A stretch of 64,000 nt of DNA from Arthrobacter sp. NicSoilC5 (GTDB lineage Bacteria > Actinomycetota > Actinomycetes > Actinomycetales > Micrococcaceae), in the NCBI RefSeq assembly GCF_019977395.1, contig NZ_AP024660.1:806001-870000 (forward strand), read 5' to 3'. Made by a program: the position numbers and the translations under genes. Each line of letters begins with the position of its first letter. Position 1 is the first letter of the stretch. Shown here one piece after another: positions 1 through 8,053 of the stretch. The notes beneath the pieces are model-generated. The model made no database searches. It worked only from the letters and a program-made list of their open reading frames with translations, and had not been told where the DNA came from.

Positions 1-1351
1 GGCCTGCCGCGTAGGCAGCCCCCAGCGCCGTGGTCTCAATGACCTTGGGACGGATGACCGGGACGCCAAGGATGTCCGCCTGGAACTGCATCAGGGCGTC
101 ATTGGCAACCATGCCGCCGTCGACCTTCAGCTCGCTCAGCGGCACGCCCGAGTCAGCGTTGACCGCGTCCAGCACCTCGCGGGTCTGGAACGCGGTGGCC
201 TCCAGCGCTGCGCGGGCGATGTGGTTCTTGTTGACGAACCGGGTCAGGCCCACAATCGCACCCCGCGCGTCGGAGCGCCAGTACGGGGCGAACAGGCCGG
301 AGAACGCCGGGACGATATACACGCCGCCGTTATCCTTGACCGACGCGGCAAGGGTTTCCACCTCGGGGGCGCTGCTGATCATGCCCAGGTTGTCACGCAG
401 CCACTGGACCAGTGAACCGGTGACGGCGATGGACCCTTCCAGGGCATAGTGCGGTTTGGCGTCGCCCAGCTTGTAGCCCACCGTGGTGAGGAGCCCGTTC
501 TTCGAGTGGACGATTTCCTCGCCCGTGTTGAAGATCAGGAAGCAGCCCGTGCCGTAGGTGTTCTTCGCTTCGCCGGCGTCAAAAGCGGCCTGGCCGAAGG
601 TTGCGGCCTGCTGGTCGCCCAGGATGCCCGCAACCGGTGTCTCGCGGAGCAGCTGGGAGCTGTGCACGGTGCCGTACACCTCAGAGGAGGACTTGATCTC
701 CGGCATCATGCTGCGCGGTACGCCAAAGATGCCGAGGATCTCGTCATCCCACTGCAGGGTTTCCAGATCCATGAACAGGGTGCGGGACGCGTTGGTGACG
801 TCGGTGACGTGGACGCCGCCGTCGACACCGCCCGTCAGGTTCCACAGGACCCACGCGTCGGTGTTGCCGAAGACCAGGTCCCCGGCCTCTGCCTTTTCCC
901 TGGCGCCGTCAACGTTGTCCAGGATCCACTTGATCTTGGTGCCGGAGAAGTAGGTGGCCAGCGGCAGGCCCACCTTCTGTTTGAAGCGGTCTGCCCCGCC
1001 GTCCTTGGCCAGCTGGTCCACGATGTCCTGGGTGCGGGTGTCCTGCCACACGATGGCGTTGTAGACCGGCTTGCCCGTGGTCTTGTCCCACACCACGGCG
1101 GTTTCGCGCTGGTTGGTGATGCCGACGGCGGCAATATCGTGCCGCGTCAGGTTCGCCTTTGAGAGGGCCGAACCGATGACCTCACGGGTGTTGTTCCAAA
1201 TCTCAGCGGCATCGTGCTCCACCCAGCCGGCCTGCGGGAAGATCTGCTCGTGTTCCATCTGGCCGGAAGAGACGATCGCGCCGCTGTGGTCGAAGATGAT
1301 GGCGCGGGTGCTGGTGGTGCCCTGGTCAATGGCGATTACGTACTGGTTCAT
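1..1351 (-). CDS. glpK: Glycerol kinase (3' end beyond window)
   Basis: Phosphorylates glycerol to sn-glycerol 3-phosphate using ATP in the cytoplasm. About 450 of the usual roughly 500 residues are visible; the C-terminus lies beyond the left edge. The N-terminus has the FGGY-kinase phosphate loop [13 protein letters not shown] at about residues 9-21, followed by GITNQRET and VWQDTRT, all typical of GlpK. The ATG start is preceded by AAGGA at a good distance. It lies just downstream of glpF and glpD on the same strand, so it is probably the last gene of a glpD/glpF/glpK set. Function is certain from sequence; regulation by the divergent SorC-type gene is inferred. Confidence 0.97.
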   Translation of the reverse strand, partial: MNQYVIAIDQGTTSTRAIIFDHSGAIVSSGQMEHEQIFPQAGWVEHDAAEIWNNTREVIGSALSKANLTRHDIAAVGITNQRETAVVWDKTTGKPVYNAIVWQDTRTQDIVDQLAKDGGADRFKQKVGLPLATYFSGTKIKWILDNVDGAREKAEAGDLVFGNTDAWVLWNLTGGVDGGVHVTDVTNASRTLFMDLETLQWDDEILGIFGVPRSMMPEIKSSSEVYGTVHSSQLLRETPVAGILGDQQAATFGQAAFDAGEAKNTYGTGCFLIFNTGEEIVHSKNGLLTTVGYKLGDAKPHYALEGSIAVTGSLVQWLRDNLGMISSAPEVETLAASVKDNGGVYIVPAFSGLFAPYWRSDARGAIVGLTRFVNKNHIARAALEATAFQTREVLDAVNADSGVPLSELKVDGGMVANDALMQFQADILGVPVIRPKVIETTALGAAYAAG

Positions 1352-1393
1352 AATGACGTCCTTGTCTTGTTGTTCGAACTGGGTGCCGGGGGT

Positions 1394-2143
1394 TTAGGAA
1401 GCGGCGGTGACGATGATCGGGGCGATCCGGGCAACAACTCCGGCCAGGGCGCCGCCGACAAGCGGCCCCACCACCGGAATCCAGGAGTAGCTCCAGTCAC
1501 TGGAGCCCTTGCCCTTGATGGGAAGCACTGCGTGGGCAATGCGGGGTCCGAGGTCACGGGCGGGGTTGATGGCGTAGCCGGTGGGGCCGCCGAGGGATAC
1601 ACCGATGCCGACCACGAGCAGTGCAACGGCCAGCGGGCCGAGCCCCGAGGGGGTGCCACCGAGGGTGAGGATGACGAAGACCAGGACAAAAGTGCCGATG
1701 ATCTCGGTGATCAGGTTCCAGGGGGTGGACCGGATGGCCGGGCCGGTGGAAAAGGTCCCGAGCTTGCCGGCAGGCTCCGGCTCGTCATCGAAGTGCTGCT
1801 TGTAGGCCAGCCAGCAGACCACGGCGCCGAGGAAGGCGCCCAGAAGCTCGCCCCCAAAGTAGGTCAGGGTGGAGGCGAAGTCGACGGCGACTCCCGGAGC
1901 GTATTCCGGCTTGCCGTTGAGCAGCAGGCCGAGGGTGACGGCCGGGTTGAGGTGCGCGCCCGACTTGGCGGCGACGAAGACACCCGCGAAGACGGCGATT
2001 CCCCACCCCCATGTGACCATCAGGAAACCGCCGTTGTTGCCTTTTGTCCCCCGCAAAGCCACGTTGGCAACGACGCCGCAACCCAACAGGGTCAGCATGC
2101 CCGTGCCAAAGACTTCGGAGAGGAAGACTATTCCTAGAGACAT
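1394..2143 (-). CDS. glpF: Glycerol uptake facilitator (MIP/aquaporin family)
   Basis: Membrane channel for facilitated glycerol diffusion. It has 249 residues, the normal size for the family, and six hydrophobic segments. The two pore motifs are present: NPA at about 66-68 (HLNPAVTLG) and NPA at about 193-195. The second continues as NPARD, and the Asp after the motif is characteristic of glyceroporins rather than water-only aquaporins. ATG is preceded by AAGGAG. The gap to glpK is 42 bases, so co-transcription is likely. Substrate assignment rests on the NPARD signature plus glpK/glpD context. Confidence 0.93.
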   Translation of the reverse strand: MSLGIVFLSEVFGTGMLTLLGCGVVANVALRGTKGNNGGFLMVTWGWGIAVFAGVFVAAKSGAHLNPAVTLGLLLNGKPEYAPGVAVDFASTLTYFGGELLGAFLGAVVCWLAYKQHFDDEPEPAGKLGTFSTGPAIRSTPWNLITEIIGTFVLVFVILTLGGTPSGLGPLAVALLVVGIGVSLGGPTGYAINPARDLGPRIAHAVLPIKGKGSSDWSYSWIPVVGPLVGGALAGVVARIAPIIVTAAS

Positions 2144-2234
2144 CTTTGACTCCTTCTTTGTTTAGTTGTCGGTCCTCCGCGGGTGAAGGACCGTGGGGCC
2201 GGGACGCTGGCACGCCCCGGCCGGCCGCCTGGCC

Positions 2235-4058
2235 TTAGGAGACCAGGCTGTGCGTTTCCACGCGGTGGAAACGCTGCAGCACGTCCTGGGCGTGCTTGAT
2301 CTCAGCGGCGCGGGTTGCGCTGTCCCACTTGAGCGGGACGGACAGCACCTCCGCCACTTCGTTGAGCAGCTCTCCGGTCACGAGCCCCCGGAATGCAAGG
2401 GAGGTGCGCCGGACGAGGACATCCACCAGGTGCCCCACCTGCTCGTTTGCCGCCATGAATTCCAGTTCGCGGACGCTGAGTTCCCGTGTGGACCGAAGGG
2501 CCTGGTCAGGCTCGGCATCAAGGTATTCGATGACGGCTTCGGCCCGGGTCCCGTAGCGCGTCAGCAGCCCGGCCGTGCGGTCTGCGTCGCGGCCGGCGGC
2601 CATGTGGGCCTTGATCCACTTCTGAACGCCTGCTTCGTCGGCAGGGAAGCCCGCACCGCCGCCGATGGGAAGCTGCGCGGTCGAAAGCCTGCGCTGCACG
2701 CCGAGTTCGGAGAGGACATCGTTGGTCAGGTGTTCTGCGAGGGCGCGGAAGGTGGTCCACTTGCCGCCCACCAGGCTCAGCACGACGGCGCCGGTTCCGT
2801 TTGTTCCGGACGCGCGGCGTTCGATGCGGTAGTCCCGGGAGACAAAGCCCGGCTGGGTGGCGTCATGGCTCGGCAGGGGGCGGACGCCCGAGAACGTATA
2901 GACGATGTCGTCTGGGGTCACGTCGATGGACGGGAAGACGTGGCCGATGAGGTCGAAGAAGTATTCGATTTCCTCGTCCGTGCAGATGGCGTCCTCTGAC
3001 ATGTCCGCGTCGACGTCCGTGGTGCCCACAAGCACCCGGTCACCCATGGGGTAGATGAGGACAATCCGGCCGTCAGTGTGCTCAAAGAAGATTTCCCGGC
3101 CCCGGCAGGCGGCGAGCAGGCCCGGGTGGTCCAGCACGATGTGGGAGCCCTTGGTTCCGCCCATGAAGGCGGAGGCTGCGCCCATGGCCCCATTGGTCAG
3201 GTCCACCCACGCCCCGGTGGTGTTCACGATGATGTCCGCAGTGAAATCGAACTCTTCCCCGGTGAGTTCGTCGCGGAGCCGGACAGTGCTCCCCCGGCCG
3301 GTGCCCGGGTTCGGGGTGGAAGACATGGACTGCAGCGAGAGGTAGTTGCTGGCACGGGCCGTGTCACCCTGCGTGCTGGTTCCCTGCGCGTTGCCTGCCC
3401 GGCCCGCCTTCTCGCCATCCTGCAGGACGTCGAGGGTCAGCCGCTCAGGGTTGTGCACCGAGGCGTCGAAGTAGGTGGCGGTGTACTTGACGTCGGGCCG
3501 GAGGGCGGGCAGTTCCTGAAGGGCTGCCTTGTGGGTGCGGAACTGGTGCCGGGGCACCGTGCCGCCGTCGCGGGAAAACGAATCGTAGAGGCTGAGGCCC
3601 GCCTTGATGAGGAACGCGCCGCGCTCCTTGGGCTTGCCCTGTTGCTTGTGAGTGAGGAAGCGCAGCGGCGCGGAGAGGATGCCGGAGAAGGTGCTGAAGA
3701 TCGGGATGGTGGTCTGCAGCGGCTTGACGTAGTGCGGGGCGATCTTCAGCAGGCGGTTACGCTCCACCACGGATTCCCGGACCAGGCGGAACTCCCCGTT
3801 TTCGAGGTAGCGGATGCCACCGTGGATCATGTGTGAGGACGCGCCGCTTGCACCCTGGCAGTAGTCACCGCGCTCCACGAGCGCCACATCGACGCCCTGC
3901 AGTGCCAGGTCACGGAACGTGCCCACTCCGTTGATGCCGCCGCCAACCACCAGGACTTTTGCGTGCGGCCGGCGCCGCAGGCTGTGGACCGATGCGCGTT
4001 CGGCTCCTGGCCGGGGCGCACTGACAGATGGTTGGACAGTTGAATCCTTGGGTCCCAA
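2235..4058 (-). CDS. glpD: Glycerol-3-phosphate dehydrogenase (FAD-dependent)
   Basis: Oxidises glycerol 3-phosphate to dihydroxyacetone phosphate at the membrane, passing electrons to quinone. It has 607 residues, longer than E. coli GlpD (about 500). The FAD-binding glycine motif VGGGINGVG lies at about 38-46, followed by the GlpD signatures QGASGASSHMIHGGIRYLE (about 68-86) and GGKWTTFRALAEHL. Translation appears to begin at a TTG, because AAGGGAG sits five bases upstream and no better ATG precedes the FAD motif. A Gly/Ser/Thr-rich insertion at about residues 217-256 is unusual (see findings). The gene is divergent from the SorC-type regulator. Confidence 0.95.
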   Translation of the reverse strand: MGPKDSTVQPSVSAPRPGAERASVHSLRRRPHAKVLVVGGGINGVGTFRDLALQGVDVALVERGDYCQGASGASSHMIHGGIRYLENGEFRLVRESVVERNRLLKIAPHYVKPLQTTIPIFSTFSGILSAPLRFLTHKQQGKPKERGAFLIKAGLSLYDSFSRDGGTVPRHQFRTHKAALQELPALRPDVKYTATYFDASVHNPERLTLDVLQDGEKAGRAGNAQGTSTQGDTARASNYLSLQSMSSTPNPGTGRGSTVRLRDELTGEEFDFTADIIVNTTGAWVDLTNGAMGAASAFMGGTKGSHIVLDHPGLLAACRGREIFFEHTDGRIVLIYPMGDRVLVGTTDVDADMSEDAICTDEEIEYFFDLIGHVFPSIDVTPDDIVYTFSGVRPLPSHDATQPGFVSRDYRIERRASGTNGTGAVVLSLVGGKWTTFRALAEHLTNDVLSELGVQRRLSTAQLPIGGGAGFPADEAGVQKWIKAHMAAGRDADRTAGLLTRYGTRAEAVIEYLDAEPDQALRSTRELSVRELEFMAANEQVGHLVDVLVRRTSLAFRGLVTGELLNEVAEVLSVPLKWDSATRAAEIKHAQDVLQRFHRVETHSLVS

Positions 4059-4156
4059 AACGACTCCCTTGGGGCTTTGTGTGATGCGGTCACCGCTGGG
4101 TGGCGCCGCCGTTCTGCTCTATTGTTTGGAGAAATGGAAAATGGAGTCAAGCACTA

Positions 4157-4170
4157 TGCACAAACGTGCA
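4157..4170. promoter_or_regulatory. Inverted repeat, candidate operator between glpD and sorC-type gene
   Basis: TGCAC-AAAC-GTGCA is a perfect 5-bp inverted repeat with a 4-base spacer. It lies 14 bases before the regulator's ATG and about 100 bases from the glpD start, in the divergent intergenic region. Its position fits an autoregulatory site also acting on glpD. A partial copy (TGCACAAATG) starts at 4219 inside the regulator. The repeat is seen directly; binding by the SorC-type protein is inference. Confidence 0.4.
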
Positions 4171-4183
4171 GAACGGAAGTGAG

Positions 4184-5149
4184 ATGGCACTTTCCCGGGA
4201 CCAGGATGCCCTCCGAGCTGCACAAATGTATTACCTGCAGGACCTCACCATGGATGCGATCGCCCGCGAGCTGCGGACGTCCCGGTCCACCGTTTCCCGG
4301 CTTCTGTCCTCGGCACGGGAGTCGGGACTGGTGCAGATCCAGATCCGCAACCCGCTGGACACCGGACCCGAGCTGGAGGGCATGATCCGGCGCCGGTACA
4401 ACCTGGATGTCCACGTGGTTCCCATCCTCGGAACACTCAATGAGGCTGAGACCCTGGACCGGGTGGCCATGCAGGCTGCGCGGACCATCGGACCCCTGGT
4501 GGACTCCAACGCCATCATCGGCGTGGCCTGGGGATCGACGCTCAGCGCGGTGAGCCGGCACCTCACCCGGAAGATCACCCACGACAGTGTGATCGTCCAG
4601 CTCAACGGGGCCGGGAACATGCACACCACAGGCATTACCTACGCAAGCGACATCATGCGCCGGTTCGGCAGCGCCTACGGGGCACGGGTGGAGCAGTTCC
4701 CCGTCCCGGCGTTCTTCGACCATGCCGCCACCAAGACAGCCATGTGGAACGAGCGCAGCGTGCAGCGCGTCCTGGAACTGCAGGCAAAGATGAGCATCGC
4801 CATATTCGGCGTCGGATCCGTGCACGCCGACTATCCCAGCCACGTGTACGCCGGCGGGTACCTCGACGAAGACGACCTCAATGCCCTGGCCAACTCAGAC
4901 GTCGTGGGCGACGTTGCCACAGTGTTCTTCCGGGCCGATGGGTCCTCTGACGGGATCGTCCTGAACGAACGGTCCACCGGCCCGTCCCTCGCCCAGCTCC
5001 GGGAGGTGCGCCGGAGGATCTGCGTGGTGTCAGGGGTCTCGAAGATCAACGGCCTGCGCGGGGCACTGGCAGCACGGCTCGCCACGGACCTGATCCTCGA
5101 CGAAGCCACCGCACGCCGCCTGGTGGATTACGAGGGCCTCACCAGCTGA
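4184..5149 (+). CDS. SorC/DeoR-type sugar-binding transcriptional regulator
   Basis: A 321-residue regulator: an N-terminal helix-turn-helix at about 12-50 (AAQMYYLQDLTMDAIAREL then TSRSTVSRLLSSARESGLV) followed by a SorC-type effector-binding domain (GVAWGSTLSAV, VQLNGAG, GVGSVHADYPSHVYAGGYL). The family senses phosphorylated sugars or polyols. It is divergent from glpD, so glycerol 3-phosphate or dihydroxyacetone phosphate is a reasonable guess for the effector. The ATG at 4184 was preferred over an in-frame ATG 84 bases upstream because GGAAGTGAG precedes it and family members begin just before the helix-turn-helix. Confidence 0.88.
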   Translation: MALSRDQDALRAAQMYYLQDLTMDAIARELRTSRSTVSRLLSSARESGLVQIQIRNPLDTGPELEGMIRRRYNLDVHVVPILGTLNEAETLDRVAMQAARTIGPLVDSNAIIGVAWGSTLSAVSRHLTRKITHDSVIVQLNGAGNMHTTGITYASDIMRRFGSAYGARVEQFPVPAFFDHAATKTAMWNERSVQRVLELQAKMSIAIFGVGSVHADYPSHVYAGGYLDEDDLNALANSDVVGDVATVFFRADGSSDGIVLNERSTGPSLAQLREVRRRICVVSGVSKINGLRGALAARLATDLILDEATARRLVDYEGLTS

Positions 5150-5168
5150 AGTGGGTAGAGTCGTTGCC

Positions 5169-6038
5169 ATGAGAACCTCACCCCGGCTCAGCCTGAACAA
5201 CGGCGTGCTGATAGACCAGCTCGGCTTTGGGCTGTACAAGGTGCCGGCAGCAGACGCGGAAGGGCTGGTGGCCACCGCGCTCGCCGCCGGCTACCGGCAC
5301 TTCGATACCGCCGCCATGTATGGCAACGAAACCGGCGTGGCGCGCGGCATCAGTTCCCAGCTGGACGCGGGGACCGGCAGCGGCGGCTCAGGCGAACTCT
5401 TTCCGTCCCTGACCCGCGAAGACGTGTTCATCACCACAAAGGTGTGGAATGACCACCACGGCTACGATGCGACGCTGCGCGCCTTCGACGATTCCATGGT
5501 CAACCTTGGCCTGGATTATGTGGACATGTACCTCATCCACTGGCCGTGCCCCCGGCGGGGCCTGTTCCCCGAAACCTACCGCGCCCTGGAGACGCTCTAC
5601 CGGGAGGGCAGGGTCCGCGCCATCGGCGTCAGCAATTTCCAGCCCGCCCACCTTGACCGCCTGCTGCAAAGCGCCGAGGTGGTCCCCGCCGTCAACCAGA
5701 TCGAACTCCACCCATGGCTGCAGCAGGAGGAACTGCGCAGCAAACATGCGGAACTGGGCATCCGGACCGAAGCGTGGAGCCCGCTGGGCCGCGGGCAGGT
5801 GCTGGCCGATCCCGTCATCCAGGCCTGCGCCGCCGAGCACGGCCGCACCCCCGCGCAGGTGATCCTCCGCTGGCACATGCAGCTGGGACATATTGCCATC
5901 CCCAAGGCCAGCTCTGAAGCCCGGATCCGGGAGAACCTCGACGTCTTCGGTTTCGAGCTCTCCGGGCGCGACCTGGTTGCCATTAAGGCGCTGGACCGCG
6001 GGCAGCGGACCGGGTCGCATCCGGACAACGTCAACTAG
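5169..6038 (+). CDS. Aldo/keto reductase
   Basis: NADPH-dependent carbonyl reductase of the aldo/keto reductase superfamily, 289 residues. The catalytic tetrad can be placed: Asp46 and Tyr51 (FDTAAMYGNE), Lys91 (ITTKVWND) and His124 (YLIHWPCP). The C-terminal cofactor loop (IPKASSEARIRENLDVF) is present, typical of the 2,5-diketo-gluconate reductase-like branch. The ATG at 5169 was chosen over a GTG at 5151 because homologues begin close to the first beta strand. The regulator gene ends 19 bases upstream, so it may be co-transcribed. Physiological substrate cannot be read from sequence. Confidence 0.9.
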   Translation: MRTSPRLSLNNGVLIDQLGFGLYKVPAADAEGLVATALAAGYRHFDTAAMYGNETGVARGISSQLDAGTGSGGSGELFPSLTREDVFITTKVWNDHHGYDATLRAFDDSMVNLGLDYVDMYLIHWPCPRRGLFPETYRALETLYREGRVRAIGVSNFQPAHLDRLLQSAEVVPAVNQIELHPWLQQEELRSKHAELGIRTEAWSPLGRGQVLADPVIQACAAEHGRTPAQVILRWHMQLGHIAIPKASSEARIRENLDVFGFELSGRDLVAIKALDRGQRTGSHPDNVN

Positions 6039-6047
6039 GCCTCCGCC

Positions 6048-6977
6048 ATGGATACCGTGAACCCGGGGCCTTCCCCTGCGCCTGCGTACCTGAGTGCCGG
6101 CCTTGCCGCCCGCACCTCCGCCTCCACCGTGAGCCTTGACGGCAGCACAGTGGCTTTTTGGACCTATGAGCCCGTCGAGGAGACCCCGGAAACCCGGACC
6201 ATCCTGGTGGTCCACGGATTCCGCGGCGACCACCACGGACTCCTGCGGGTGGCCGACCAGCTTCCGGACATGCGCATCATCATGCCGGACCTTCCGGGCT
6301 TCGGCAGTTCGGACGCATTTGCCCGGGGCCCCCACTCCGTGAAGCGCTACGGACAGTTCATCAGCGGCTTCATGGCCAGCCAGGGCCTGGGGCCGGACAC
6401 CGTGCTGCTGGGACACTCGTTCGGGTCCATCGTGGCGTCGCACTTCGTGGCCAACAACCCGCAGGCCGTGCGTCCCCTGATCCTGATCAACCCCATCGCA
6501 GCTCCGGCTTTGGAGGGTCCAAAGGGCGTGATGACCCGCCTGGCCGTGCTGTACTACCAGCTCGCGGCACGGCTTCCCCGCGGCCCGGGACTGGCTCTGC
6601 TGCGCAATCCGCTGATCGTCCGGGTCATGAGCGAGACCATGGCCAAGACCCGCGACCGGGAGCTGCGGGCCTTCATCCACGGCCAGCACTACGCCTACTT
6701 CAGTTCCTTTGCCGACCGGGACAGCCTCCTGGAGTCCTTCACCGCCTCCGTCAGCAACCATGTGGCGGAGGTAGCCGGCCAGCTGGACCTGCCCGTGCTG
6801 CTGGTCGCCGGCGAAAAGGATGAAATCGCCACCCTCCCCAACCAGCACCGCCTCCTGGAGCTGCTTCCCGACGGGGAGCTGAAGGTGATTCCCGGCGTCG
6901 GGCACCTGATCCACTACGAGACGCCTGAGCCGGCCGCCCGTTACATCCGCAGCTTCCTGAAGGACCATCCCGCGTGA
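6048..6977 (+). CDS. Alpha/beta hydrolase
   Basis: A 309-residue cytoplasmic alpha/beta-hydrolase fold protein. Ser124 is in the nucleophile elbow GHSFGS, Asp258 follows the strand LLVAGEKD, and His286 is in GVGHLIHYETP, completing the triad. The HGF oxyanion region is at about 56-58. It begins 10 bases after the aldo/keto reductase and overlaps the next gene by four bases, so the three genes are probably one transcript. Substrate unknown; small-molecule ester hydrolysis is the default expectation. Confidence 0.88.
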   Translation: MDTVNPGPSPAPAYLSAGLAARTSASTVSLDGSTVAFWTYEPVEETPETRTILVVHGFRGDHHGLLRVADQLPDMRIIMPDLPGFGSSDAFARGPHSVKRYGQFISGFMASQGLGPDTVLLGHSFGSIVASHFVANNPQAVRPLILINPIAAPALEGPKGVMTRLAVLYYQLAARLPRGPGLALLRNPLIVRVMSETMAKTRDRELRAFIHGQHYAYFSSFADRDSLLESFTASVSNHVAEVAGQLDLPVLLVAGEKDEIATLPNQHRLLELLPDGELKVIPGVGHLIHYETPEPAARYIRSFLKDHPA

Positions 6978-8053
6978 AGATCGTCATTGATGCACGGTTC
7001 ACCCGTACCGACCACCACGACGGCATCAGCCGCTATGGAGCCAGCCTGATTGCTGCCACGGCAAAGATCGCGGACGTCTCCATGCTGGTGTCCGACGAGC
7101 GGCAGCTTGCCCTGCTGCCGGACGTTCCCTACACGCTCATCAGCAGCCCGCTCTCGCCGCTGGAACTGTTCGTTGCCCGGCAAGTCAACGCCACAGGAGC
7201 GGACGTGGTGGTCTGCCCCATGCAGACCATGGGCACCTGGGGCCGGAAATACGGGCTGATCCTGACCCTGCACGACCTCATCTATTACGAGCACCCCGCT
7301 CCCCCGGGGTTCTTGCCGGCCCCGGTCCGGCTGCTGTGGCGTCTCTACCACAAGGCTTTCTGGCCCCAGCGCGTGCTCCTCAACCGGGCCGATACCGTGG
7401 CAACGATCAGCCAGACCACGGCGGCGCTGATGGCCAAATACCGGCTGACGCGCAGGCCCGTGCGCATCATCGCCAACGCACCGCAGCCGGCGCAGGAACC
7501 CCGCGACCCCGCCGCCGGCGCGGACAAAACGATCATCTACATGGGGTCGTTCATGCCGTACAAGAACGTGGAAACCATGGTGGCCGGCATGGCCGGGCTG
7601 CCCGGCTACACCCTTCACCTGCTCAGCCGGATCACGCCGCAACGGCGGGCTGAACTCGAAGCCATCGTGCCTGCGGGCGCCTCGGTGATGTTCCATAACG
7701 GTGTGACCGATGCTGAGTATGACGGGCTCCTGCGACGGGCCACTGCCCTGGTGAGCCTGTCCAAAGCGGAGGGGTACGGCCTTCCGCTGGTGGAGGCGAT
7801 GGCGGTGGGTACGCCCGTGATCGCCAGCGAGATTCCCATCTTCCGCGAAGTCGGGGCGGACGCCGCGCTGTACGTGGATCCGGAGTCCCCCGGGCAGTTC
7901 GCGGACGCTGTGGGTCAGCTCCAGGACGACGTGCACTGGCAGGACATGTCCCGGCGTTCGATTGCGCGCGCGGCGGAGTTCAGCTGGGATGAATCGGCGC
8001 GCCAGCTGGTGGATGCCGCGCATGAGGTCGTGGCGAAAAGGCGCCGGGCCTAG
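6974..8053 (+). CDS. Glycosyltransferase, GT4 family (group 1)
   Basis: A 359-residue GT-B fold glycosyltransferase. The N-terminal half has the acceptor-side glycine-rich loop (DARFTRTDHHDGISRYG) and the C-terminal half holds the nucleotide-sugar site with the EX7E motif: Glu266 and Glu274 within EGYGLPLVEAMAVGTPV. The start is a GTG overlapping the hydrolase stop by four bases, indicating translational coupling. It ends with a four-base convergent overlap with priA. It may work on glycolipids or cell-surface glycans, but no partner genes identify the acceptor. Confidence 0.87.
   Translation: MKIVIDARFTRTDHHDGISRYGASLIAATAKIADVSMLVSDERQLALLPDVPYTLISSPLSPLELFVARQVNATGADVVVCPMQTMGTWGRKYGLILTLHDLIYYEHPAPPGFLPAPVRLLWRLYHKAFWPQRVLLNRADTVATISQTTAALMAKYRLTRRPVRIIANAPQPAQEPRDPAAGADKTIIYMGSFMPYKNVETMVAGMAGLPGYTLHLLSRITPQRRAELEAIVPAGASVMFHNGVTDAEYDGLLRRATALVSLSKAEGYGLPLVEAMAVGTPVIASEIPIFREVGADAALYVDPESPGQFADAVGQLQDDVHWQDMSRRSIARAAEFSWDESARQLVDAAHEVVAKRRRA

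Noticed and set aside
2193..2999. 268-residue plus frame opposite glpD
   Set aside because: Antisense shadow of the glpD 3' half; no motif.
5388..6968. 526-residue minus frame opposite the aldo/keto reductase and hydrolase
   Set aside because: Antisense to two genes with complete catalytic motifs; no similarity or start signal.
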